From a virus, in IMG/VR virus record IMGVR_UViG_3300043446_005562, positions 1 to 64,000 of that record: 64,000 bases of DNA; one strand, given 5' to 3'. Made by a program: the position numbers and the translations under genes. Positions 46,694 through 54,175 of this stretch are shown here, one piece after another (the stretch's first letter is position 1; each line of letters opens with the position of its first letter). The notes below the pieces were generated by a model. The model was given only the letters and a program-made list of their open reading frames with translations, was not told where the DNA came from and made no database searches.

Positions 46694-46883
46694 TAGAGTT
46701 TGAACTATTAAGTGATTGACGGTATTTCGCCTTTTTGATTTCGTCTCGACGCTGCACGCTAGGTTTTTTAAATTCTCGACGTTCGCGTAATTCAGAAAGA
46801 GTCTTGGTCTTGTCGAATTTCTTCTTTAGGACCTTTAGCGCCCTATCAATTGAACCAATTTCCTTAACGTTGACTATTAGCAT
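46686..46883 (-). CDS. rpsU: Ribosomal protein bS21 homolog
   Basis: All of the 65 residues match bS21: MLIVNVKEIGSIDRALKVLK, then KKFDKTKTLSELRERREFKK and PSVQRRDEIKKAKYRQ. It follows the bacterial pattern (VxVxExxSIDxALKxxKxKFxK...PSxxRRxExxKAxYR) throughout. bS21 sits near the anti-Shine-Dalgarno end of 16S rRNA; in Bacteroidota it is tied to SD-independent initiation. A phage copy could bias host ribosomes toward phage mRNA, which here also lacks SD motifs (inference). Confidence 0.95.
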   Translation of the reverse strand: MLIVNVKEIGSIDRALKVLKKKFDKTKTLSELRERREFKKPSVQRRDEIKKAKYRQSLNSSNSND

Positions 46884-46886
46884 AAT

Positions 46887-47618
46887 TTATAAAATGTATG
46901 GACACTTTTTCAAAACTTCTTCTCTATTAATATACTCATTTAGATAGGTTTTGAGCATGTTATTTTGGACTTTGTGCTTGTACCATGCAGGCAACTTTCC
47001 AAGATAGGATTCATGAATTTTAAAATAGAGATTTACAAGTTCAGGTCGGTTTAACCTAAAGTTTTCCATTGCAAGCAGCACAGGTGCTTCCTCATCCAGA
47101 CCCAATCTAAATCTCATGAATTCTGAATCCAGCTTTGAGTGTAGAGTCTCGGTCAAATTGACCAATTGTTCGCGATAAGGTAGTCTGGTTAGATCTAAAT
47201 ACACGGGCTTACCGTCTATGATTTGACGAGCTCCAAATATTTGACCGTTGTGGGCCGCAATCTGCACCTGATTTTCAAATTTTGGTTTGGTAAAATACAG
47301 GGAACCCTTTTGAATTGGCGTAACGTTTAAGTGCCTGAAGGTCGGATAGGTTTTTATCTCAGACATTGGCGATACCACCGTGATAGGTGTTTTAAGTTTT
47401 CTTGCTCCAAATTTGCCAGTTGTGGAATTTGGAATGAATGCTGAGCCGGCAAGTCTATTGAAAACTTGATACGTTGAAAATTGATTTGGAATAATAGTTA
47501 ACAGTATCTCAGAATCCTGATCTCCATACAGATCCGGCATGTCATGATTTTCGCCGATCAGGCCAATTTTTTTAGAGTAGGTATCGTATACCTGAAAATC
47601 GTCAAACCTTTTTAGCAT
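46887..47618 (-). CDS. Hypothetical protein with possible targeting leader (243 aa)
   Basis: Starts MLKRFDDFQVYDTYSKKIGL and continues IGE|N, a possible cut site at residue 23 (I-G-E). Unknown beta-rich middle (PITVVSPMSEIKTYPTFRHL) and helical end. One-base overlap with the 780-aa gene upstream and 3 bp from bS21, so the whole set forms an operon. Confidence 0.6.
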   Translation of the reverse strand: MLKRFDDFQVYDTYSKKIGLIGENHDMPDLYGDQDSEILLTIIPNQFSTYQVFNRLAGSAFIPNSTTGKFGARKLKTPITVVSPMSEIKTYPTFRHLNVTPIQKGSLYFTKPKFENQVQIAAHNGQIFGARQIIDGKPVYLDLTRLPYREQLVNLTETLHSKLDSEFMRFRLGLDEEAPVLLAMENFRLNRPELVNLYFKIHESYLGKLPAWYKHKVQNNMLKTYLNEYINREEVLKKCPYIL

Positions 47619-49960
47619 TAGCGTAGTGTTGATAATTTTCCTATTCTAAAAAATGACTCTTTAATTATATCGGTTGTCTGCAATTCATTTGGCAATTGAT
47701 TGGTTTCCCAAAGATGCAAAGTTTCGGTCTTTAATTGAGTCTTGTCGTCAGCTTTAATTTTGCCAGCCTTTTCAAGATCTTCAAGCACCTTGTCTATTCT
47801 AGACTGACTAGATTCGTTTGGCGAATAGGTTTTTAGATCATCGTCCCATATATCTGAAAAATAGGCTTTAACTCGTGGGCTCTGCTCAGATAATGGGTGT
47901 TGAGCATCAATGTTTGCATCTTGGCCTAGCTGCTTGAGAATTCCCTTTGTGTATTCGTTTAAGCCAGACTCTTCCCATTCCTTTTCCGTTCTTAAATCAG
48001 TTTGTCTGCGGTGTGGATCAATACCCTTTGGCATTTTTATCACGCAGCCAGTCGCTGCTTCAGCAACAGTCGCCTCACCAATACATGGATTTATTGATTT
48101 GGTTTTTTCAACTAATTTTGCCTTGGCCTCTTTTCCAGCATTCACCTGTTTCATTAATTCAGAGTAGCCTTCTGGGTTTGAGGTTTTGAATTTTTCAAGA
48201 TCATCGGGTGTAATATCAAGGCTTGTCTCTTCGTCTTTTTCAAAAACTATCTTGTTTAAAATTTGCTTGGTCTCCTTGATATTCAGAGAGACTGCACTCA
48301 TTGTGCCAGCCGCAGTTGCTTTAACCTTGTCCAAAGCTTCGTCTGGCGTACCGTTTACGAGGTACTTGGCACAATCACTACCTTTCAAAAAGGCTTTGAT
48401 TATGAAAACAATAAAGGCGCGACCGCTAATTCCACGATACGCCATTTTTCCCGTGAATTTGGCAAGATCCGCCTGTATTTTACCTAAATTTTGAGTGCTC
48501 TTTATTAAGAGCTCAGGGGATTCCTTGAATATTGCGGCAGTTTTAGCAACATTTGGAGATATTAACTTGCTAACAGCCGGATTCGTGATTACTTCATCCA
48601 TTAATTTGGAAACCGCTGCACTATCACCGGCTTTGATTGCATCGGCTAGTGCCTTATCTCCAAGTTTTGAACCTGATTTTCCAAGTTCAGCAATTAATTC
48701 TGGAGATTTTAGCAATTCATTTAGGCTCTTACCTGTTATTTGGCCTTCTTTTGCTAAAATATTACCAACAAGCTTTTCGGTCATTGCACCTTGAATGTAC
48801 ATTTTCTGGATTGAATCGGACGCGCCGTTTTTCATAATTGCTTTGAACCCATCTGACGTAATTATCTCAGCCTGCATTGCTTTATTGAAGCCTGGAATGT
48901 CTGCGAATTTTGCACCAATTTTTTCAGCATCTGCTGTTGCAATGCCGGCCGCCTTTGCTGCATCAGTTGATGCAATTGCAGCCTTTTCGCCGCTTGCAAC
49001 AAGCTTGGCGTCCTCTTTCATCAAGAGCTCTCCAGCCTCAGTTGCGCCTTTACCAAAGCTTGTCATTTTTAGAGCAAGCTCATCGATCCATTTAATAAGA
49101 CCGGTTGGTTTTGGGATGAGACCAAATGATACTTTATTGATTGCAAATCCAATAAATTCAGCAATTCCCTTGATTACCTTAAGAGCAGCGGTCGCAATAA
49201 ATTCGCCAATACCCTTTAAGGCTTTACCCATCGTTTCAATGATTCCGCCTGATGCCTTTGCTCCGGCTTCAATCTCCAGTGCGCCAGTTTTAAAAGCCAT
49301 GGTCTCAGCTTTGATTGCAGCACTTTCTCCCTTCCAGATAACGGCGAATAACTTTTCGCTAATTTTAGCAAAAGGCTTAATGATTCCCTTTAGGGCTCCA
49401 CCGATTACTTGACCTGTACCTGGAATTGCAACGACTAGATTAAGGCAGCCCATTAGATAATTTCCACGATAAAAAGAGATTGCAGCATTTAATAAATTGG
49501 CAACAGTATCAACTGGAATACCTGCCCAAGAAAAAGGAATAAGACCAATAATATCAAGCACAAATTGTAGGATTCCAATCGCAGATCCGCCCTCAGTCAT
49601 CATCGAGACAAAGTTCTTAACTGCATCTAGCAAACCCTCATTTATTGACTGTAGATTGTTAAGCGTATCAAGATAAGCTCCCTCCAGAGTCAAGAACACT
49701 GGATTATAACCGTGCTTGATTAAGTAATTTTCAGTTGCATTGATTTCATCAATTGTATCAAATGATTCTAGCAGTCCAAGTTGATGATCTAGGATCGCTG
49801 CTGCCTCCTGTTGGGTTGCAGGCTCATATTGGGTTAAGGTTAGAGAATCAAGATTTTGCCACATTTCGGCCGGAACGGCCATAATGGTTTCGCGTATTGA
49901 AGCTAGTTGAGAATCTTTGTCATAATTAAAGAATTCTTCAGCAGAAGATACATATTTCAT
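47618..49960 (-). CDS. Large protein with toxin-type hydrophobic hairpin (780 aa)
   Basis: N terminus MKYVSSAEEFFNYDKDSQ has the K-x-x-F character of a leader, and a SINE|G site lies near residue 113. Residues about 130-190 (LDIIGLIPFSWAGIPVDTVA, GCLNLVVAIPGTGQVIGGAL) match the hydrophobic module that precedes toxin domains in many polymorphic toxins (D-x-x-G-x-IP ... AIPG-x-G). A further Ala/Gly-rich helical zone follows to about residue 500. The C-terminal part (about 540-780) is unassigned. Late promoter upstream (49980). May be an ejected, membrane-crossing protein; toxin activity is not shown. Confidence 0.62.
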   Translation of the reverse strand: MKYVSSAEEFFNYDKDSQLASIRETIMAVPAEMWQNLDSLTLTQYEPATQQEAAAILDHQLGLLESFDTIDEINATENYLIKHGYNPVFLTLEGAYLDTLNNLQSINEGLLDAVKNFVSMMTEGGSAIGILQFVLDIIGLIPFSWAGIPVDTVANLLNAAISFYRGNYLMGCLNLVVAIPGTGQVIGGALKGIIKPFAKISEKLFAVIWKGESAAIKAETMAFKTGALEIEAGAKASGGIIETMGKALKGIGEFIATAALKVIKGIAEFIGFAINKVSFGLIPKPTGLIKWIDELALKMTSFGKGATEAGELLMKEDAKLVASGEKAAIASTDAAKAAGIATADAEKIGAKFADIPGFNKAMQAEIITSDGFKAIMKNGASDSIQKMYIQGAMTEKLVGNILAKEGQITGKSLNELLKSPELIAELGKSGSKLGDKALADAIKAGDSAAVSKLMDEVITNPAVSKLISPNVAKTAAIFKESPELLIKSTQNLGKIQADLAKFTGKMAYRGISGRAFIVFIIKAFLKGSDCAKYLVNGTPDEALDKVKATAAGTMSAVSLNIKETKQILNKIVFEKDEETSLDITPDDLEKFKTSNPEGYSELMKQVNAGKEAKAKLVEKTKSINPCIGEATVAEAATGCVIKMPKGIDPHRRQTDLRTEKEWEESGLNEYTKGILKQLGQDANIDAQHPLSEQSPRVKAYFSDIWDDDLKTYSPNESSQSRIDKVLEDLEKAGKIKADDKTQLKTETLHLWETNQLPNELQTTDIIKESFFRIGKLSTLR

Positions 49961-49979
49961 TAAAACTAGTCACTTTTTG

Positions 49980-49988
49980 TTATTTATT
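49980..49988 (-). promoter_or_regulatory. Late promoter motif, leftward
   Basis: Leftward AATAAATAACAAAAAGTGAC, 19 bp before the ATG at 49960, directly after the stop of the glycosyltransferase-like gene. Confidence 0.65.
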
Positions 49989-51048
49989 AGAGGTGACTAG
50001 CTATTTGGGTCAGGATTTTAAAGTAGTCTGAGCTCGAACAGTCAGACAAAAACTTGCTGATTTCAAAAAAGTCTTCTACTGTATCGAATGACATGGCCGG
50101 ATGAAATCTCGGATCTCGATATGAAACTGGAATTGTACCAAAGATGACAGATTCATAAACTCTCGCTGGTGTGAACTTCTGTTCAAGATAAAGATCCTTG
50201 CTCACATTTACTGATACTTGAGCAAGTTGCATACTTTGCCAAATGGTGGCCCTGTCTGCTCGTGAGCACAAGGCAACACGCTTCATACCAGCAAGCCACG
50301 ATTCAAGAGCGGGGTCCTGCTTTGCAGCAAGTAACATTGAGAATGGAGTGCCATCAAATTTTGAAGTTTCATCAACTGCTGAAATAATGTCCCTAATTAT
50401 CGGATTCTTTGAATGACCCTCTTTGTAATTAACAAATGAAAGATTGCCGTAATACACTAGATAATTTGGCACCTTGTTTGCGGATTTTTCATGAACCGCC
50501 AGACATTCATTAATGAATTGCTGACTGCAGCCTGGCATCGTAATTGATGGAATTTGTCTGGTGATTCCCAACTTGGAGATTGTATCTACGAAGGTTTGAG
50601 GTAGAGAAAGATCCGTATCTAGAATAACAATATCGGCCGGGTTATAACCGGTTTGAAGTGCAAGCTCAATAATTCTTTCAAAGTAGGCTGCGTCCTTTAA
50701 TTTTTTTTGCAGAGTTGAAAGATTTCTAAATCTGGCTTTTAAAAATATTTTTGAGTAGCGCTTATTTCTAATATTTTCAATTACTTGACCTGAGCCTATT
50801 TGATATTCATCAATCAAGCTGTCTGAAAATTTGGTGAAGACCTTTCCTAACGGATCCCTTGGAAAGACTGGTTTAGAGGTTGAGTCGCCTATTGGATTAA
50901 CATAATTCAAAAAGTCAAACTTTTCAACTCCATACATTTTTGAAAGTTCATCAATCAGACCCAATTGATAAAATGTGTGGCCTGGAATATCATCATTGAA
51001 TAATCCTAATTGGCCAAAGTAGGCGTAGAGTGCTTTGTTCGTTTCCAT
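49987..51048 (-). CDS. Putative GT-B glycosyltransferase (353 aa)
   Basis: N-terminal DIPGHTFYQLGLIDELSKMY is a glycosyltransferase-like opening, and the C-terminal FTPARVYESVIFGTIPVSYR fits the donor-binding block E-x-x-x-x-G-x-x-P of GT-B enzymes. Between them are ILDTDLSLPQ and PNYLVYYGNLSFVN. Lies in a three-gene set with a DNA glycosylase and a methyltransferase; a role in DNA or surface-glycan modification is possible. Overlaps the glycosylase gene by 43 bp. Confidence 0.65.
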   Translation of the reverse strand: METNKALYAYFGQLGLFNDDIPGHTFYQLGLIDELSKMYGVEKFDFLNYVNPIGDSTSKPVFPRDPLGKVFTKFSDSLIDEYQIGSGQVIENIRNKRYSKIFLKARFRNLSTLQKKLKDAAYFERIIELALQTGYNPADIVILDTDLSLPQTFVDTISKLGITRQIPSITMPGCSQQFINECLAVHEKSANKVPNYLVYYGNLSFVNYKEGHSKNPIIRDIISAVDETSKFDGTPFSMLLAAKQDPALESWLAGMKRVALCSRADRATIWQSMQLAQVSVNVSKDLYLEQKFTPARVYESVIFGTIPVSYRDPRFHPAMSFDTVEDFFEISKFLSDCSSSDYFKILTQIASHL

Positions 51049-51425
51049 AATACGTATTTTACTAGGACTCCATCATTTGGTTCTATATCAAGTCGATTAT
51101 TGTAGAAAATATCCCAAGAGTCTGCCGCGTATTGACCAATTCCATAGAGCTCACGCGGGTGAGTCCACGGTCTTTCAAGCCACTCGGTGCTAAACCTAAT
51201 TAGGGATTTAGCTCGACGATTATAGAAACCCAGAGGTCTCAGTATTTCAGACAATTGAGCCGAGTCCGCCTGTGACATTGCTTGCGCGCTAGGATACTTG
51301 GTGAAAAGCTCATCCCTAATTCGATCCACTTGAACTCTTCTGGTGCAATTCAATAAAATACAACAGACCTGAGATTTCCAAGGATCCTTATGATAGATTT
51401 CTTGAAGTAATTGAAATGGACTCAT
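51006..51425 (-). CDS. MBD4-like thymine/uracil DNA glycosylase (HhH-GPD)
   Basis: Strong likeness to the glycosylase domain of MBD4: DPWKSQVCCILLNCTR (MBD4 has DPWKLLIATIFLNRTS), FTKYPSAQAMSQAD, LRPLGFYNRRAKSLIRFS, and the helix-hairpin-helix plus catalytic Asp in YGIGQYAADSWDIFYNN. 139 residues covers just the catalytic domain; no methyl-CpG domain. It should remove T or U from mismatches. Its pairing with possible DNA-modifying genes is notable. Stop overlaps the next gene start. Confidence 0.9.
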   Translation of the reverse strand: MSPFQLLQEIYHKDPWKSQVCCILLNCTRRVQVDRIRDELFTKYPSAQAMSQADSAQLSEILRPLGFYNRRAKSLIRFSTEWLERPWTHPRELYGIGQYAADSWDIFYNNRLDIEPNDGVLVKYVLWKRTKHSTPTLAN

Positions 51426-52226
51426 TTACACGTTTTTAAAACCGGCAAAGTGAGTAATAAAATGTTTGTTCGTGGCAGCGCTGCGATTAACAAAGATTCT
51501 GTCAAAATTATTCTCCATAATTGACATTACTTCATTAAATTTAGCTAGTCGATTTTCAAGCAACCAGCTATAGTGAAAATGATACTCGACAATGAATAGT
51601 TTAATGTGACTCCAATCAGTAATTGACTTAATCATTTCATATTCCATGCCCTCAATGTCCATCTTTACACAGTTAACCTTTTTAAGCACGTCATTGATAT
51701 TTTCAGCTGGGACATGTACGACTTTACGGCCCTTCACTGGATGAACTGAGTGTTTACCTGAATCCTGTGATAAAAAGAATTCAACCTCAGATTCGTGGCC
51801 AGGTACAATTGCCTTTTCAATAATTTCACAACGATCCTGCACACCATTCATTTCCAAATTCTGTTGAGCAAATTCAACATTATTATGGAAAGGTTCATAG
51901 GAGTACACCTTCTTGATTCGTGGAAATTGGGTCAATAGTCTAGTTGCAAAAATACCGATGTGTGCACCAGCGTCTAACCAAGTATCCTCCTGATTGAGAT
52001 CTTCTAGGGTCAGCGGATTGCCGTCCTGTGCATAATGCGGTAAAAATAGGGGTTTAAAATACTCTCCACCGGTTGGCTTCATCGAGATATTTTGAGACAC
52101 GTTAAATTTTATTTCGTCTTCTGAGCGAACTAAAAATTGATATTCGTGGTATTTAGTTTTCTTTTCAAAAACTTGAAGGGTTCCTGCTTCACGAGCTTCC
52201 TCAATCGAGCATAATACGTCTGCCAT
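51426..52226 (-). CDS. FkbM-family methyltransferase (266 aa)
   Basis: SAM-binding motif WLDAGAHIGIFATRLL (D-x-G-A-x-x-G), followed by KVYSYEPFHNNVEFAQQNL and VNCVKMDIEGMEYEMIKS (FkbM hallmark K-x-D-I/V-E-G). These are O-methyltransferases acting mainly on sugars or polyketides. First gene of a three-gene leftward operon with a promoter box at 52246-52255. Confidence 0.93.
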   Translation of the reverse strand: MADVLCSIEEAREAGTLQVFEKKTKYHEYQFLVRSEDEIKFNVSQNISMKPTGGEYFKPLFLPHYAQDGNPLTLEDLNQEDTWLDAGAHIGIFATRLLTQFPRIKKVYSYEPFHNNVEFAQQNLEMNGVQDRCEIIEKAIVPGHESEVEFFLSQDSGKHSVHPVKGRKVVHVPAENINDVLKKVNCVKMDIEGMEYEMIKSITDWSHIKLFIVEYHFHYSWLLENRLAKFNEVMSIMENNFDRIFVNRSAATNKHFITHFAGFKNV

Positions 52227-52245
52227 TATCTAAGTAGTGTTTAGA

Positions 52246-52255
52246 CTATTATACT
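52246..52255 (-). promoter_or_regulatory. GTATAATA-type promoter box before FkbM operon
   Basis: Leftward AGTATAATAG, 19 bases from the ATG at 52226. Confidence 0.5.
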
Positions 52256-52259
52256 ACAA

Positions 52260-52556
52260 TTACTTATCTTGGTCTAGATTGAATGGAGTATCTTTGATTG
52301 AAAGTTTGCTCTGGTCGTCTTTGTTTACTCCAGATATTTGATAATCAGAATCTTTTGGCTTCTCTAATTTTTCAATATCTGTTGCTTTTACTCTGAGCAT
52401 ACGGTTGTCTGAAGTCATTATTTGATAGACACCGTTGGTTGGATCGGTTCCGACAATTCTACCGGTACGGCCATCATTAAGGACGATTCGATTACCGGCT
52501 TTGTACTTAGATGAGGTTGGAGAGACTAGTGTAATGTCCTCAGCCTCATTTAGGCT
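52260..52556 (-). CDS. -1 frameshift extension of 52550-54088 (98 codons)
   Basis: An open frame with no plausible start codon at its beginning follows the A9 run (52556-52564) that ends the upstream gene. A -1 slip there converts ...SKKK|A-stop into ...SKKK|SLNEAEDITLV and then a compact domain YKAGNRIVLNDGRTGRIVGT, QIMTSDNRMLRVKATDIEKL, which reads like a small KOW/SH3-type beta domain. The extended product is about 609 residues. Alternative explanations are a homopolymer sequencing error or an authentic inactivating indel. Confidence 0.62.
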   Translation of the reverse strand, partial: SLNEAEDITLVSPTSSKYKAGNRIVLNDGRTGRIVGTDPTNGVYQIMTSDNRMLRVKATDIEKLEKPKDSDYQISGVNKDDQSKLSIKDTPFNLDQDK

Positions 52557-54088
52557 TTTTTTTTGGACTGGTCCAATGAAATGTAATGATTACGTAGAGA
52601 GTTTACGTTTTTCTCAATTGAGATTTTTAAATCATTTAATTGAGTTTGATATTCTTCAGAAAGAGATTGATCCTTTAGGGCTTCTTCAATTTGACTAATT
52701 GATTTTTCCAATTTAGTTAGATCGCTTTCAACAAGTTTTTTCTCTTCATCGATTTGACGCAATTGCTTTTCGCGCTCTTCCAATTCAATCTCATAAAGAT
52801 CGCTAACGTCATAGTTGAAATTTTCCATAACGTAATTATGGAATGTTAAACCTTCCATTTTCTTAATGATTCTGCTTTGGCCGTACTTCTCAAAAACATA
52901 AAGAGTTTCGCCCATTGTAAAAACGATTGAATCAGCGTTTAATCTTTCGTTAACTAATTTCTTAGCAAATTCTAAATTAACTATCATGTCTAATCCTCTG
53001 AATAGAGTTGTTAATTTAGAACGAGTTTCCAACTGTTCCATTAAGAAGATTTCAGATAATTCAATTTTAGTTAAATCTTCAACAACTGAACCGTTTATCT
53101 TTAGGTAAAGAGTATTGTCTTCGTTTACTGCAAATACAACCTCTAGCCCACGACCACGTGATACGATTTCGTTTTCACGATCTTGGAAGTTTAGACCAGC
53201 AAAGGCTTCGCAAACTTCAAAAAATTCTGGATACTCTTCAAGCTCTTGTGCAGTTACTTGAACTGGATCTTGATCTTCTTCTAATTTTATGAATTTATTA
53301 TCAACAAAAACGATTGCAGCGGATTCAGATATTTTACAGAAAGGAGCGATCATTGACTTAACTTTAGCATCTCCATTACCGATTCCAATATTGAATTTAC
53401 CAGCAACCTTTGCCTCAAACATGCTCAAAGAATTAATTAATCGATTGATGATTGGCATTGCTGGCTTATTACGCATTTTCATCTTTACAGTATCAGCTGT
53501 AAAAGTATTCTCAAGAAGACAATTTTCCAATTCTGCGATTGCTTCACGGTATAAAATTGCACCAGTTTGTCTCATTTCAAAAATAGCATTGATTACCTCT
53601 AATTTTGAACGATTTTCATTAACATAATCAGTTACTTCTTGAATTGTAGCAGCAACAGTTGAATCATACGAGTATGGAGTCAACGCCTCTAGTAGATGGC
53701 CGATTGCTCTAAATTCAGGTTGAGCAGCTATGCGCTGTTCAACTAGAGAAATTGAGTATTTAAAAGTAGGATCCTTGTAGATTTTTGACTCTTTAAGGGC
53801 TTTGATTTTTAAAGATATGCCAGCCTCTCTTGCCATGTTCTGCAAACGCTGGGTTGGTTTTTCTGCTAATTTCTTGAATTTAGCAACAATCTCTTTAAGA
53901 TTTTCATTTAAAGTAGCTGTTGCAAGCTCAGATAGGGTAGACAGAGTATTCTCTAGGATTTGATCAGATGGAACTCCTAGTAATACTGAATTATTTATGG
54001 ATTCAAGCATAACTTTTACAGCAACGCTATCTTTAACGCTTGGATTGGATTTTAACTCTAGTGTTAATTCTTGTATGAGACTGTTCAT
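52550..54088 (-). CDS. Coiled-coil structural-type protein (512 aa) with frameshift site
   Basis: Starts MNSLIQELTLELKSNPSVKD. Helical N-terminal half (ENTLSTLSELATATLNENLK), a central mixed region containing FVDNKFIKLEEDQDPVQVTA, and a long coiled coil at the end (KKLVESDLTKLEKSISQIEE). Ends in a run of nine A followed by GCC TAA, a canonical -1 slippery environment. No known family, but position beside tail/baseplate genes and a late promoter suggest a virion or assembly role. Confidence 0.75.
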   Translation of the reverse strand: MNSLIQELTLELKSNPSVKDSVAVKVMLESINNSVLLGVPSDQILENTLSTLSELATATLNENLKEIVAKFKKLAEKPTQRLQNMAREAGISLKIKALKESKIYKDPTFKYSISLVEQRIAAQPEFRAIGHLLEALTPYSYDSTVAATIQEVTDYVNENRSKLEVINAIFEMRQTGAILYREAIAELENCLLENTFTADTVKMKMRNKPAMPIINRLINSLSMFEAKVAGKFNIGIGNGDAKVKSMIAPFCKISESAAIVFVDNKFIKLEEDQDPVQVTAQELEEYPEFFEVCEAFAGLNFQDRENEIVSRGRGLEVVFAVNEDNTLYLKINGSVVEDLTKIELSEIFLMEQLETRSKLTTLFRGLDMIVNLEFAKKLVNERLNADSIVFTMGETLYVFEKYGQSRIIKKMEGLTFHNYVMENFNYDVSDLYEIELEEREKQLRQIDEEKKLVESDLTKLEKSISQIEEALKDQSLSEEYQTQLNDLKISIEKNVNSLRNHYISLDQSKKKA

Positions 54089-54109
54089 TGAACCGGGTGT
54101 CTTTTTTTG

Positions 54110-54118
54110 TTATTTATT
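54110..54118 (-). promoter_or_regulatory. Late promoter motif, leftward
   Basis: Leftward AATAAATAACAAAAAAAGAC, 21 bp before the ATG at 54088. A second box, GATAAATAAA (54135-54144), lies 17 bp further upstream, a tandem arrangement. Confidence 0.62.
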
Positions 54119-54175
54119 TGGCACGTTCGCTAACTTTATTTATCTGTGAACGCCGATTGTTATTTTGGTATTGGG

